NCBI RefSeq assembly: GCF_004361855.1
Contig: NZ_SNWQ01000008.1
Coordinates: 1 to 64,000, forward strand
Source of the DNA: Kribbella caucasensis
Lineage (GTDB): Bacteria; Actinomycetota; Actinomycetes; Propionibacteriales; Kribbellaceae
DNA: 64,000 bases
Reading direction: 5' to 3'
Of this stretch, positions 8,544 to 16,981 are shown in pieces (position 1 is the stretch's first letter; the number at the start of each line of letters is the position of its first letter). The notes below the pieces were generated by a model. That model did no database searches. It was given only the letters and a program-made list of their open reading frames with translations, and was not told the origin of the DNA. The translations under genes were made by a program, and so were the position numbers.

Positions 8544-8909
8544 CTATGGGCGATACAGAATCGCGATTGCCCGCAGGTCAGAAGCTGTAGCCGAGGCGAG
8601 ACGATGAAGCGATGCGACGTCGTCCTGCCATGGTTCACGTGGCGCGTCGTAGTCCGCGGCCTTCGGGTTGAGCCACCACGCGCCGGCAGGAAACTGGCCA
8701 CCGAGCTCGTTCAAGTCGGCCTGCGAGAAACCCTCAACCTGTAGGCGCCGCGCTCTTGCGGCCCTTGCTCGAAACAACTCAGCAGCACGCAGGTCAGCGT
8801 GCGCTGCGAAGGCATCGGCCAGCCGCCCACAGAGCAGCTCGAAGTCGACTAGTTGGGCCTCACGATCCTCAGCCGTGAACACGCTGCGTGGCAGTTGCGC
8901 ATCTCCCAT
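8544..8909 (-). CDS. Hypothetical protein, helical
   Basis: A 121-residue protein from ATG 8909, chosen because upstream residues look non-coding and this start leaves a 66-bp divergent gap to the next gene. It is rich in Ala and Arg helices (LLCGRLADAFAAHADLRAAE, RARAARARRLQVEGF) with a C-terminal WWLNPKAADYDAP stretch. No known domain recognised. Divergent from the glyoxalase-like gene. Confidence 0.6.
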   Translation of the reverse strand: MGDAQLPRSVFTAEDREAQLVDFELLCGRLADAFAAHADLRAAELFRARAARARRLQVEGFSQADLNELGGQFPAGAWWLNPKAADYDAPREPWQDDVASLHRLASATASDLRAIAILYRP

Positions 8910-8975
8910 CCGGACATTGTCCCGCGAGACGCGACCTGCGTGGCGATGGCTGGGGCGCGCCTTTATGGTGGAGCG

Positions 8976-9410
8976 ATGGCGTCGGTCAAGCAGTTCCAAG
9001 TCACCTTCGACTGCGCGGAACCTGAGCGCGTCGCTCGTTTCTGGTGTGAGGTGTTGGGGTACGTCGTACCGCCGCCACCGGAGGGGTTTGCAAGTTGGGA
9101 CGATTTCGATCGCGCGCTGCCGCCTGAGGATCAGGGTTCAGCGTTCGCATGCGTTGATCCCTCAGGTGTGGGCCCGCGACTGTTCTTCCAGCGCGTTCCC
9201 GAAGGCAAGGTCGTCAAGAATCGGGTGCATCTTGACGTGCGGGTCGGCACCGGGCTCGTGGGTGAAGAGCGCCTGGCAGCACTCGAGGCCGAATGCGCAC
9301 GACTGATCCCGCTCGGCGCGGTACGCGTGCGACTACTGGTTGCCGATGGCGTCAACGAGTCGTGCCTCGTGATGCAGGACATCGAGGGCAACGAGTTCTG
9401 TCTCGACTGA
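8976..9410 (+). CDS. Glyoxalase/VOC-superfamily protein
   Basis: A 144-residue vicinal-oxygen-chelate fold protein of the 'VOC family/glyoxalase-like domain' type: VTFDCAEPERVARFWCEVLG at the start, RLFFQRVPEGKVVKNRVHLD in the middle (His of the usual metal site) and VMQDIEGNEFCLD at the end (Glu). Start ATG 8976 matches the usual length and the beginning of the first beta strand. Substrate cannot be deduced; relatives include antibiotic-binding and detoxifying enzymes. Confidence 0.88.
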   Translation: MASVKQFQVTFDCAEPERVARFWCEVLGYVVPPPPEGFASWDDFDRALPPEDQGSAFACVDPSGVGPRLFFQRVPEGKVVKNRVHLDVRVGTGLVGEERLAALEAECARLIPLGAVRVRLLVADGVNESCLVMQDIEGNEFCLD

Positions 9411-9720
9411 GTGGCCGGCTTCGATTCGGCGTACCAGGCGCGGGCCCGAACGTGAACCGTCGGACTTCCCGCGCCACCACTGCTCCACCTCGTCACGATC
9501 GCGTTGGTCGTCGTCTGCGGCTGGATCGCAGTGTGGCTCTCCGCCCTCGGCCACGCCAGTCGAAACGTTCGCTCCACTCACAACCGGCGTACCAGAAAGT
9601 CCTCGAAAGAAGTCCGGGAGGTGGTGTCGGATCGGGGCAGAGGTGTTCGTAGAAGGGGTGAGCGGCCGCCCACGGGGGCGCCCCAAAGGGACGAACCCAG
9701 CGAGAAAGGATCTGCGACCC
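9411..9720. other. 310-bp stretch with the second copy of the inverted repeat
   Basis: No gene supported. Copy 2 of the 87-bp repeat occupies 9580-9666, and about 55 bp separate it from the ATG of the RibD-C-like deletion form. A purine-rich AGAAAGGA before 9721 could be that gene's ribosome-binding site. Confidence 0.5.
9580..9666 (+). repeat. 87-bp inverted repeat, copy 2
   Basis: Plus-strand partner of 8199-8285. Each copy precedes one of the two broken RibD-C-like genes, so a whole gene-plus-leader unit was probably duplicated in inverted orientation and then deleted differently on each side. Confidence 0.8.
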
Positions 9721-9931
9721 ATGAAACGGACGACCATGACGCAAGTCACCGTCGACGGAGTGATGCAGGGAAACGGCGGCGCGTCGGATGAGGACCGCAG
9801 GAACGGGTTCGTGCGCGGCGGACGCCGGCCCGGACATTGCGCTGGATCTGGTCGACTCGCGAGCCGACTCGAAGGGCGTAACGATCCAGGTCTACCGGCC
9901 GGCCGGACGCCCGCAGTATGCAACCGACTGA
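9721..9931 (+). pseudogene. RibD-C/dihydrofolate-reductase-like gene with a large internal deletion
   Basis: The 5' part encodes the family's N-terminus (MTQVTVDGVMQGNGG, then DEDRRNGFVRGG). After about position 9828 the sequence, in another frame, jumps to the last 34 residues (AGPDIALDLVDSRADSKGVT, ending RPQYATD and a TGA at 9929-9931). That tail is nearly identical to the tail of the gene at 7788-8222. The central roughly 110 residues are missing. Non-functional. Confidence 0.75.
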
Positions 9932-9997
9932 AGCACCTGACATGAGGAAAGCGACCGCTAACCTGCTTCCTGAGCTGCACTCGAATCGGGAGACATC

Positions 9998-10678
9998 TTG
10001 AGGCTTCTTCTCACGTCCGCGGGCGTCAAGAACACGAGCATCCACGACGCGCTGGTCGACCTCCTGGGCAAACCGATCGCGGAGTGCAACGCCCTCTGCA
10101 TCCCCACCGCGATGTACGGGCATCCCAACGTCGGTCCAGGTGCGGGGGTATGGCGTTTCATCAGCGGACGATCCGCCGAGCCCATGTGCGAGCTGGGGTG
10201 GAAGTCCTTGGGAGTGCTGGAGCTCACCGCGCTGCCCAGCATCGATGAGGAGCACTGGGTCCCCAAGGTCCGCGAGACAGACGTCCTGCTGGTGTCGGGC
10301 GGAGACGCCCTGTACCTGTACCACTGGATGCGGCAGTCCGGGTTGGCGGACCTCATGCCAACACTGAGCGAGACGGTCTACGTCGGGCTGAGCGCGGGGA
10401 GCATGGTGATGACCCCCCGCATCGGGGAGGACTTCGTCGGGTGGAAGCCGCCCGCCGGTGGTGACGACAGTACGGTGGGGGTGGTCGACTTCTCGATCTT
10501 CCCGCATCTGGATCACGAGATGCTGCCGGAGAACACCATGGCCGACGCGGAGAGCTGGGCGGCCGGCATCCCCGGTCCGGCGTACGCGATCGATGATTAC
10601 ACCGCCATCAAGGTGACCGACGGCACCGTCGAGGTCATCTCCGAGGGGCACTGGAGGCTCTTTCCCCACGGAGCATGA
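9998..10678 (+). CDS. Peptidase S51-like / type 1 glutamine amidotransferase-like protein
   Basis: A 226-residue cytoplasmic protein of the S51 (dipeptidase E / cyanophycinase) fold. The start is TTG 9998 with MRLLLTSAGVKN as first beta strand. DVLLVSGGDALYLYHWM precedes the nucleophile elbow GLSAGSM (Ser), and FPHLDHE supplies the His region. In the family these serine peptidases cleave Asp-containing dipeptides or related substrates; relatives without full specificity are common in soil actinobacteria. It is intact, unlike most of its left-hand neighbours. Confidence 0.85.
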   Translation: MRLLLTSAGVKNTSIHDALVDLLGKPIAECNALCIPTAMYGHPNVGPGAGVWRFISGRSAEPMCELGWKSLGVLELTALPSIDEEHWVPKVRETDVLLVSGGDALYLYHWMRQSGLADLMPTLSETVYVGLSAGSMVMTPRIGEDFVGWKPPAGGDDSTVGVVDFSIFPHLDHEMLPENTMADAESWAAGIPGPAYAIDDYTAIKVTDGTVEVISEGHWRLFPHGA

Positions 10679-10875
10679 CCCCGGCCCTCGATGGCCAGGG
10701 TCGTCTCGGACACGAGCACCGTGCGAGAGCGGGCGCCTGCACCCCGGCCTTGCCTATCGCGGGCTCGCATCCGGCGGCGCCCGTGGTTCAAACGCTGGTC
10801 CGAACAGATGCAGGTGCGGGCCGAGTACCCTGACCTGGATCGGACTAGCTGGCATCTCACTCTCTGGAGAACCAC

Positions 10876-11340
10876 ATGCGCGGCAACGGTATCGGCGCGT
10901 GCCCGCTCCGCGCCCATGTCGATCCGCGCCTCTTGCGATTCAGCGCCGGGGCCACAGCGAGCGTGCTCGCGGTCGTGATGCTCATCGTTGACGTTGCTCG
11001 ACCATTGGGTCTCGGCCTGCTCGCCTCCCAGGTCGCCGTGTTTGCGTTCACCGCGTTCGTGAGTTTTCAGTGGTCGTTGTGGGCGCAGATCTTCGCCCGT
11101 GTCATCTGGCCGCGGATCGGAGCGCCGGCCGAGTTGGAGGATGCTCGGCCGCCGAGATTCGCCCAATTCGTCGGCTTCGTGTTCACCGCTCTGGCGCTGA
11201 CCACCTTTGCACTCGGCGTCGATGTCGCTGGCTACGGCCTCACCGCTGTCGCCTTCGGCGTGGCAGCCCTCAACGCATCCACCGGGCTGTGTTTGGGCTG
11301 CAAGGCCTACCATCTGATCCGCCGACTGAAACCGGCCTGA
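10876..11340 (+). CDS. DUF4395 family membrane protein
   Basis: A 154-residue integral membrane protein with about four hydrophobic segments (ATASVLAVVMLIVDVA, LLASQVAVFAFTAFVSF, FVGFVFTALALTTFALGV, GLTAVAFGVAALNAS). It ends in the family signature LNASTGLCLGCKAYHLIRR, whose CxxC may be redox-active. DUF4395 genes often occur near thioredoxin or sulfurtransferase genes; here no such neighbour is adjacent. Function unknown. Confidence 0.85.
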   Translation: MRGNGIGACPLRAHVDPRLLRFSAGATASVLAVVMLIVDVARPLGLGLLASQVAVFAFTAFVSFQWSLWAQIFARVIWPRIGAPAELEDARPPRFAQFVGFVFTALALTTFALGVDVAGYGLTAVAFGVAALNASTGLCLGCKAYHLIRRLKPA

Positions 11341-11372
11341 GTCTGGTCGACCGCGATCAGGACGCCGGTTGT

Positions 11373-12770
11373 TTAGAAGTTGATCATGTGGCCTTCTAGG
11401 CCGTGGAAGGCTTCCTGCAGCGCCTCGGAGAGGGTGGGGTGGGCGTGGACGTTGCGGGCCAGTTCCTTGGTGGTGAGGTCCCACTTCTGGGCCAGGGTGA
11501 GCTCGGGGAGGAGCTCGGTGACCTCGGGACCGATCAGGTGGGCGCCGAGCAGTTCGCCGTACTTGGCGTCGCTGATCACCTTGACGAAGCCGGTCGGGTC
11601 GCCGAGGCCGTGCGCCTTGCCGTTCGCGGTGAACGGGAACTTGGCGACCTTGACGTCGTACCCCTTCTCCCGAGCCTGCTCCTCGGTGTATCCGAAGCTG
11701 GCCACCTGCGGCTGGCAGAAGGTGGCCCGCGGGATCATCACGTGGTCGAGCTCCATCGTCTCGACTCCGGCGATCGTCTCGGCCGCGATCACGGCCTGCG
11801 CCTCGGCGGCGTGGGCGAGCATCAGCTTCGCGTTCACGTCGCCGATGGCGAAGATGTTCGCCACGTTGGTGCGCAGCAAGCCGTCGGCTTCGATCGCGCC
11901 GCGCTCGGTCAGCTTGACGCCAATCTTGTCCAGACCGTAGCCGTCGACGCGCGGCTGGAAGCCGATCGCCTGCAGCACCTTGTCGGCCTCCAGCACCTGC
12001 TGGTTGCCGTCCTTGCCGGTGACGGTCACCTTGACCGTCGAGCCGGAGTCGTCGATCGAGTCGACCCGGGTGGACGTGAGCACGTCGACGCCGAGCTTCT
12101 TGTAGGCCTTCGCCAGTTCCTTGGAGACCTCGACGTCCTCGAGCGGGACCATCCGGTCCAGGAACTCGACGATGGTCGTCTTCACCCCGTAGTTGGCCAG
12201 CACGTAGGCGAACTCGACGCCGATGGCGCCGGCTCCCGCGATGATGATGCTGCCCGGCAGTTCCTCGGTGAGGATCTGCTCCTCGTATGTCACCACGCGC
12301 TCGCTCAGCTGGGTGCCCGGCAGCAGCTTGGTGGTGGCGCCGGTGGCGATGATGCAGTTGTCGAAGGTGACGGTCTCGGACTGACCGTCGTTCAGCGCGA
12401 CGTCGAGGGTGTTCGCGTCGACGAAGCTGCCCCAGCCGTCGAACTCGGTGATGTTGTTCTTCTTCATCAGGAAGTGCACGCCCTTGACGCGGCCGTCGGC
12501 CACCTTGCGGCTGCGCTGCACCGCCGTCGGGAAGTCGAAGCTCACCTCGCCGCTGATGCCGAAGGTCTTCGCCTCCTTGCGGAAGATGTGCGCCAGCTCG
12601 GCGTTGCGCAACAGCGCCTTGGACGGGATGCAGCCCACGTTCAGGCAGACACCGCCCCAGTACTTCTTCTCGATGATGGCGGTCTTGAGCCCGAGCTGGG
12701 CAGCGCGGATCGCCGCGACGTACCCACCCGGACCTGCGCCGAGGACAACAACGTCAAAGTGCGAGGCCAT
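11373..12770 (-). CDS. lpdA: Dihydrolipoyl dehydrogenase
   Basis: E3 flavoprotein of 2-oxoacid dehydrogenase and glycine-cleavage complexes; it reoxidises dihydrolipoamide with NAD. The 465-residue length is usual. FAD-binding GAGPGGY lies at residues 11-17, the redox disulfide is C42/C47 in [13 protein letters not shown], and the NAD-binding motif is [10 protein letters not shown] second FAD segment is FAIGDVN and the C-terminal catalytic pair is HAHPTLSE (His444, Glu449). It is monocistronic and convergent with the DUF4395 gene; no E1 or E2 gene lies nearby, as is common for actinobacterial lpd. Confidence 0.97.
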   Translation of the reverse strand: MASHFDVVVLGAGPGGYVAAIRAAQLGLKTAIIEKKYWGGVCLNVGCIPSKALLRNAELAHIFRKEAKTFGISGEVSFDFPTAVQRSRKVADGRVKGVHFLMKKNNITEFDGWGSFVDANTLDVALNDGQSETVTFDNCIIATGATTKLLPGTQLSERVVTYEEQILTEELPGSIIIAGAGAIGVEFAYVLANYGVKTTIVEFLDRMVPLEDVEVSKELAKAYKKLGVDVLTSTRVDSIDDSGSTVKVTVTGKDGNQQVLEADKVLQAIGFQPRVDGYGLDKIGVKLTERGAIEADGLLRTNVANIFAIGDVNAKLMLAHAAEAQAVIAAETIAGVETMELDHVMIPRATFCQPQVASFGYTEEQAREKGYDVKVAKFPFTANGKAHGLGDPTGFVKVISDAKYGELLGAHLIGPEVTELLPELTLAQKWDLTTKELARNVHAHPTLSEALQEAFHGLEGHMINF

Positions 12771-12984
12771 GCGATGAACTTTAGTGGGTCACGCCAGTAC
12801 TCCGCGCCAGTGGTCGCCCTCGTGATCACGCCTGTGACGGCGGTCACCCGCGGCGGGTGTGTCCTGGCTCATCGTCACGATCCGTGACCAGGGCTTTCGC
12901 CGGGCCCGCCCGGCGCTTACGCTTGGCACGCGCGGGGGCCGTCCTCCTTCGTGCGTGCGTGAGGCGACGGGCAATGGGGGCTGG

Positions 12985-15105
12985 ATGAGGAACAAGCGTG
13001 CGGTGCGGTTCGCCGCGCTCGGCGCAGTGCTGGCGGCGGTCGCCGTCGCACTACCCGCGTACGCCGATCCGACGCCGCCGCCACCGGCCTCGGTGACGGA
13101 TGTGAAGCGTTCGCTCCAGCAGCTCCAGGCCGAGGCCGCCGCGATCCAGGCCGACTTCGCCAAGGCGACCATCGCCTACACCAACGCCCTGAACCAGGCC
13201 CAGACCGCCGAAGCGGCCGCGAAGAAGGCCGAGCAGTTCGCCGCCAGCTCGAAGTCCAAGTCCGACGTCGAGCGCCGCAAACTCGGCCTGCTCACCGCCC
13301 AGGCGTACCAGCTCGGCATCCCGACCGTGATGGGCGCCGAGTCGATGCTGTGGTCCCTCGCGCCGATCGCGGAGAACCTGCAGGAGATCGCCGACCGCCA
13401 GACCGCGATCAACCAGCTCGGCAGCTACCAGGTCGCGCAGTACGAGGCGGCCACCGCCGCGGAGAACGCAGCCGGTACAGCAGCTGCGGACGCGACCACC
13501 AAACGCGCCGCCGCCGACAAGGCCGCGGCCACCGCCCGCCAGCTCAACCAGGAACTGCAGGAGAAGGCGGCCAACGCGTCGATGACCATGGAAGGCCAGC
13601 TGGCCGACCTGGCCGGTGCCACCCAGCTGTCGCAGCAGTTGCAGACCACCCGCAACCAGCAGGCCCTGTCCCGCTGGCAGACGTACCTCGCCGAGCTCAC
13701 AGCCGCCGGCGTGAAGGCACCAGCCGCCAGCGCGATCCGGAACCCGGCCAAGCTCCCCGCCGGCCTCAAACCGCTCACCGCCGCGGGGCAGACCGTTGCG
13801 GGCACGGCCAGCGTGGTCGATGGCGGCCGCACGGTCCGGATCCTGTCGGCCGAGACCATCCGCGCCGTCAACCAGGCCTTCGCGCTGATCGGCAAGCCGT
13901 ACGGCATCGCCGCGACCGGCCCGAACAAGTACGGCTGCCTCGGCGCCGCCCGGACGGCCTGGCAGCCCTACACGACGCTGCCGAACCTCGTCGGCAAGGT
14001 CTACCCGAACTACCAGCAAGTCCCAGCCGCCTCAGTCCAGCCAGGCGACTTGCTGGTCATGGGCACCAAGTCGGTCGGCCTCTACCACATCGGCATCGCC
14101 CTCGACGGTGGCGAGATGATCGCGGCCGACGAGGCCAAGGGATCCGTCGTCGTCACCACCGTCCCCGACAGCCTGTACGCCGCCCTCCGCCCGACCCTCG
14201 GCCGCCCGGCGAAGGCGCAGGTGGCCCCGGTCGCAACGTCCGAGGCGTACGCCTTCCGCTGCGGCAACACCGCCACGTCGTACGAGGTCGGCGACGGCGC
14301 GTGGACCTGGCCGCTGGCCGACGGAACCTACGAGATCGGGACGCCGTTCGGACAGCCCGGGGCACTCTGGTCGAGCGGATTCCACACCGGCCAGGACTTC
14401 CCGGCCGCGATCGGTACGCCGGTCCGCGCGGTCACCGCCGGCACCGTGACGGTCGAGCACCCGGCCTGGGCCGGCAACCTGGTCCGGATCGACCACGGCA
14501 ACGGCCTGGAAACCGTGTACGCGCACCTCAGCTCGATCACCGTTGCCAATGGCGCCCAAGTACAGGCCGGACAAGAGATCGGAGCCGTCGGCAACGAAGG
14601 CAACTCGACCGGACCACACCTGCACTTCGAGGTCCGGCTCGGCGGTGATCCGGTGAACCCGATGCCGTTCCTGGCCACCGGTGGGACCAGTCTCGGCTGG
14701 GGCGGCTACAGCAACGGCATGATCCCCGCCTCGAAGCTGTGCGGCCTCGGCAACGGCCACCTGCTCCGCTGCGACGCAGCCGCGGCGTACGTGCGCCTGG
14801 CCGCCGCGTACAAGGATCGCTTCGGCAAGACGATCTGCATCACGGACTCCTACCGCTCGTACGCGTCCCAGGTCGACTTGTACGGCCGCAAGCCGTCCCT
14901 GGCCGCACTGCCCGGTACGTCGAACCACGGCTGGGGCATCGCGATCGACCTGTGCGGTGGCGTCGACAAGTTCGGCACGGCGCAGTACCAGTGGATGGTT
15001 CAGAACGCGGCCGCCTTCGGCTGGGTCCACCCGGCCTGGGCCAAGCAGGGCGGCAGCCGCGAGGAGCCCTGGCACTGGGAGTTCGGCCGGCCTAACAGCG
15101 CATGA
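12985..15105 (+). CDS. Secreted multidomain peptidoglycan hydrolase: coiled coil + NlpC/P60-like + M23 + VanY
   Basis: A 706-residue exported protein. A Sec signal peptide (residues 1-28, ending PAYADP) is followed by a long Ala/Gln coiled coil (about 33-260). An NlpC/P60-like domain spans about 290-405, with Cys in KYGCLGAA and His in LYHIGIAL. An M23/LytM metallopeptidase spans about 430-560 (FHTGQDF and HLHFEV zinc ligands). A VanY-type M15B carboxypeptidase spans about 572-702 (SNHGWGIAID, then WHWEF). Start ATG 12985 is chosen because it directly precedes the signal peptide. The three modules would target peptide stems and cross-bridges. The NlpC Cys context is unusual (CLG rather than CSG), so that domain may be weak. 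The stop overlaps the next gene by 4 bp. Confidence 0.92.
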   Translation: MRNKRAVRFAALGAVLAAVAVALPAYADPTPPPPASVTDVKRSLQQLQAEAAAIQADFAKATIAYTNALNQAQTAEAAAKKAEQFAASSKSKSDVERRKLGLLTAQAYQLGIPTVMGAESMLWSLAPIAENLQEIADRQTAINQLGSYQVAQYEAATAAENAAGTAAADATTKRAAADKAAATARQLNQELQEKAANASMTMEGQLADLAGATQLSQQLQTTRNQQALSRWQTYLAELTAAGVKAPAASAIRNPAKLPAGLKPLTAAGQTVAGTASVVDGGRTVRILSAETIRAVNQAFALIGKPYGIAATGPNKYGCLGAARTAWQPYTTLPNLVGKVYPNYQQVPAASVQPGDLLVMGTKSVGLYHIGIALDGGEMIAADEAKGSVVVTTVPDSLYAALRPTLGRPAKAQVAPVATSEAYAFRCGNTATSYEVGDGAWTWPLADGTYEIGTPFGQPGALWSSGFHTGQDFPAAIGTPVRAVTAGTVTVEHPAWAGNLVRIDHGNGLETVYAHLSSITVANGAQVQAGQEIGAVGNEGNSTGPHLHFEVRLGGDPVNPMPFLATGGTSLGWGGYSNGMIPASKLCGLGNGHLLRCDAAAAYVRLAAAYKDRFGKTICITDSYRSYASQVDLYGRKPSLAALPGTSNHGWGIAIDLCGGVDKFGTAQYQWMVQNAAAFGWVHPAWAKQGGSREEPWHWEFGRPNSA

Positions 15106-15668
15106 GCACAACGTCAGGGCCAGAATCAGGGAAGGGCCAGGGATCCACGCTCCCCGGAAGCGGCCCGGACGGCACGTACGCTGGTGAGGTGGCCGAGCAA
15201 ACCAGTCCCGACCGCACGGATCTCAGTCCTGACCGTACGGACGACAACATCACGCTGGACGCCCAGGACGATCGCTGGGAGTGGCGGCGGAAGATCCGCG
15301 CGAACCCACGCAAGCACCTGATCTACCGGATCGGGGTCGGCGTGGTCGGGGGCCTGCTCGTGATCGCGGCGCCGCTCACCGGCTGGCTGCCCGGACCGGG
15401 TGGGATCCCACTGCTGATCGCGGGTCTGGCCGTGCTGTCCACCGAGTTCGAGTGGGCCCAGCGAGTGCTGCTTCGGGTCAAGGTGTGGGTGCACGTCCTC
15501 ACCACCTGGACCGGTAAGCAACCGGCCTGGCTGAAGGCGCTCGGCACGCTCGCGCTGTTTCTCTGTGTGCTGGTCGCGATCTGGCTCTACCTGGCCGTCC
15601 TCGGCGTCCCCGGCTGGCTGCCGGACTCGTGGGAGTCGTTCCTGCACAAGCTGCCACTCCTGAAGTGA
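15102..15668 (+). CDS. TIGR02611/PGPGW-family membrane protein
   Basis: A 188-residue protein with a hydrophilic 75-residue N-terminus, then membrane segments around VGVVGGLLVIAAPLTGWLPG, GIPLLIAGLAVLS and LGTLALFLCVLVAIWLYLAV. The GWLPGPGGIPLLIAG motif is the PGPGW signature. Its start overlaps the stop of the peptidoglycan hydrolase (ATGA), so the two are probably co-translated. The function of this actinobacterial family is unknown; an envelope role is suggested by the neighbour. Confidence 0.85.
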   Translation: MSTTSGPESGKGQGSTLPGSGPDGTYAGEVAEQTSPDRTDLSPDRTDDNITLDAQDDRWEWRRKIRANPRKHLIYRIGVGVVGGLLVIAAPLTGWLPGPGGIPLLIAGLAVLSTEFEWAQRVLLRVKVWVHVLTTWTGKQPAWLKALGTLALFLCVLVAIWLYLAVLGVPGWLPDSWESFLHKLPLLK

Positions 15669-15675
15669 CCAGCCG

Positions 15676-16887
15676 TCACGCAGGAGCGCTGACGGCGTAG
15701 TTCTTGATCGCCACCTGGTTGCTGAGCTTCTCGCCGAGCTTGAGCATTCCGTTGAGCAGGATGGGCGTGTTCATCATCCGGTTCCGCGTGGCGATGCCGA
15801 ACTGGGTGCCTGGGGCAAGGAACTTCCCGGTCCGGTTGCCGCCCTGCTGGGTACCGCGGACCGGTTTGCGGAGCTGACTCTCGTACGCCGCGAACGCGTC
15901 CGCGTGGTTCCGCCGGGTGGCGAGTTCTCCGGCCAGGATGTAGGCGGCCACGATCGCCGTACCGGTCCCCATCCCGCCGACGGTCGCGCCGTACCCGGCA
16001 TCACCGACGAGTGCCACCCGGCCGACGGACCAGCGGTCGATGTCCACCCGGCTGATCGAGTCGAAATACAGATCGGTCGCGCCGGCGAGTCCGTCGAGCA
16101 ACCGGGGCACGTGCCAGCCGAGCCCGGCGAACTGTGAGCGGATGATCGCGTGCTGGGCGTCCAGGTCGCGGCGGCCGTAGGTCAGCTCGGGTGACTTGAA
16201 GATCACCATCGCACCGGCCTTGCTCAGGTCCCGCTGGTCCACACCGACGCTCGCGAGCTTGCCCGGCACGTTGTACATCAGCGTGTCCCGCTCGTCGCCG
16301 TACTCGTTCGGCACGTCCCAGCCCGCGATGTAGTACCCGAGGTGACTCACGTAATCGCGCTCTGGGCCGAACGCCAGCCGGCGCACGATCGAGTGCAACC
16401 CGTCGGCACCGAACACCAGGTCGTACGTCTCCTCGACCCCGCTCTCGAAGGTCACCTCCACCCCGCCACCGTGTTCAATTCCTTCCCCACCCCACCGCCC
16501 CGGTCGCTGCTCCAACCGAGCGATCGAGTCACCGAACCGGTACGCCGCCCGCTCGCGACCGTGCTCGTACAGGATCCGGGACAAGTCCGACCGCGACACC
16601 TCCACCTCTCCCCCGGCGAACTCGGCCGGGAGCCGCATCAGCCGCCGGCCCGACTCGTCGACCCATCGCATCGGGTTGCCGCCGGTCTGCACCGCCTTCA
16701 GATCGTCGAGCACACCCATCCGATCGAGCACCGTCAGGTTCGCCGGACCGCGGAAGTCGACCGCGTACCCGCCTTCGCGGAGCGCCGGGGCCAGCTCGAC
16801 CACGGTCACGTCGTACCCGTACTGACCCAGCCAGTAGGCCAGTGCCGGACCGGCCACACTCGCGCCGGAAATCAGGACCTTCTTCAT
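15676..16887 (-). CDS. FAD-dependent aromatic-ring-type monooxygenase
   Basis: Class A flavoprotein monooxygenase-like protein of 403 residues. The N-terminal Rossmann motif is LISGASVAGPALAYWLGQYG, the mid-protein DG-like motif is DLVFGADGLHSIVRR, and the GD motif is RVALVGDAGYGATVGGMGTG. The family hydroxylates phenols, polyketides or drugs such as rifampicin and tetracycline; the substrate here is unknown. ATG 16887 is used because upstream in-frame residues run into the divergent TetR promoter. It is divergent from the TetR gene, its likely regulator, with operator-like palindromes between. Confidence 0.9.
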   Translation of the reverse strand: MKKVLISGASVAGPALAYWLGQYGYDVTVVELAPALREGGYAVDFRGPANLTVLDRMGVLDDLKAVQTGGNPMRWVDESGRRLMRLPAEFAGGEVEVSRSDLSRILYEHGRERAAYRFGDSIARLEQRPGRWGGEGIEHGGGVEVTFESGVEETYDLVFGADGLHSIVRRLAFGPERDYVSHLGYYIAGWDVPNEYGDERDTLMYNVPGKLASVGVDQRDLSKAGAMVIFKSPELTYGRRDLDAQHAIIRSQFAGLGWHVPRLLDGLAGATDLYFDSISRVDIDRWSVGRVALVGDAGYGATVGGMGTGTAIVAAYILAGELATRRNHADAFAAYESQLRKPVRGTQQGGNRTGKFLAPGTQFGIATRNRMMNTPILLNGMLKLGEKLSNQVAIKNYAVSAPA

Positions 16888-16915
16888 GCTGAGTCTCCTC
16901 GATCGAGTTAACTGC

Positions 16916-16963
16916 GTCCACTGGACACAATAACGTGTATGGTAGACACAGTTCCACTGGAAC
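16916..16963. promoter_or_regulatory. Paired TetR-operator-like palindromes
   Basis: Two related inverted repeats flank the middle of the 94-bp divergent gap: GTCCACTGGAC (16916-16926) and GTTCCACTGGAAC (16951-16963). They share the core TCCACTGGA, and a GTGT...ACAC pair lies between them. Local base composition drops to AT-rich here (CACAATAACGTGTATGG), as expected of overlapping promoters. Probable binding sites for the adjacent TetR protein. Confidence 0.65.
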
Positions 16964-16981
16964 GACAACGCAGGGAGCCCG

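Noticed and set aside
11403..12887. A 494-residue open frame on the plus strand opposite lpdA
   Set aside because: Antisense frame caused by high third-position GC; its composition (runs of DV, GV, RR) is not protein-like and lpdA is unmistakable on the other strand.
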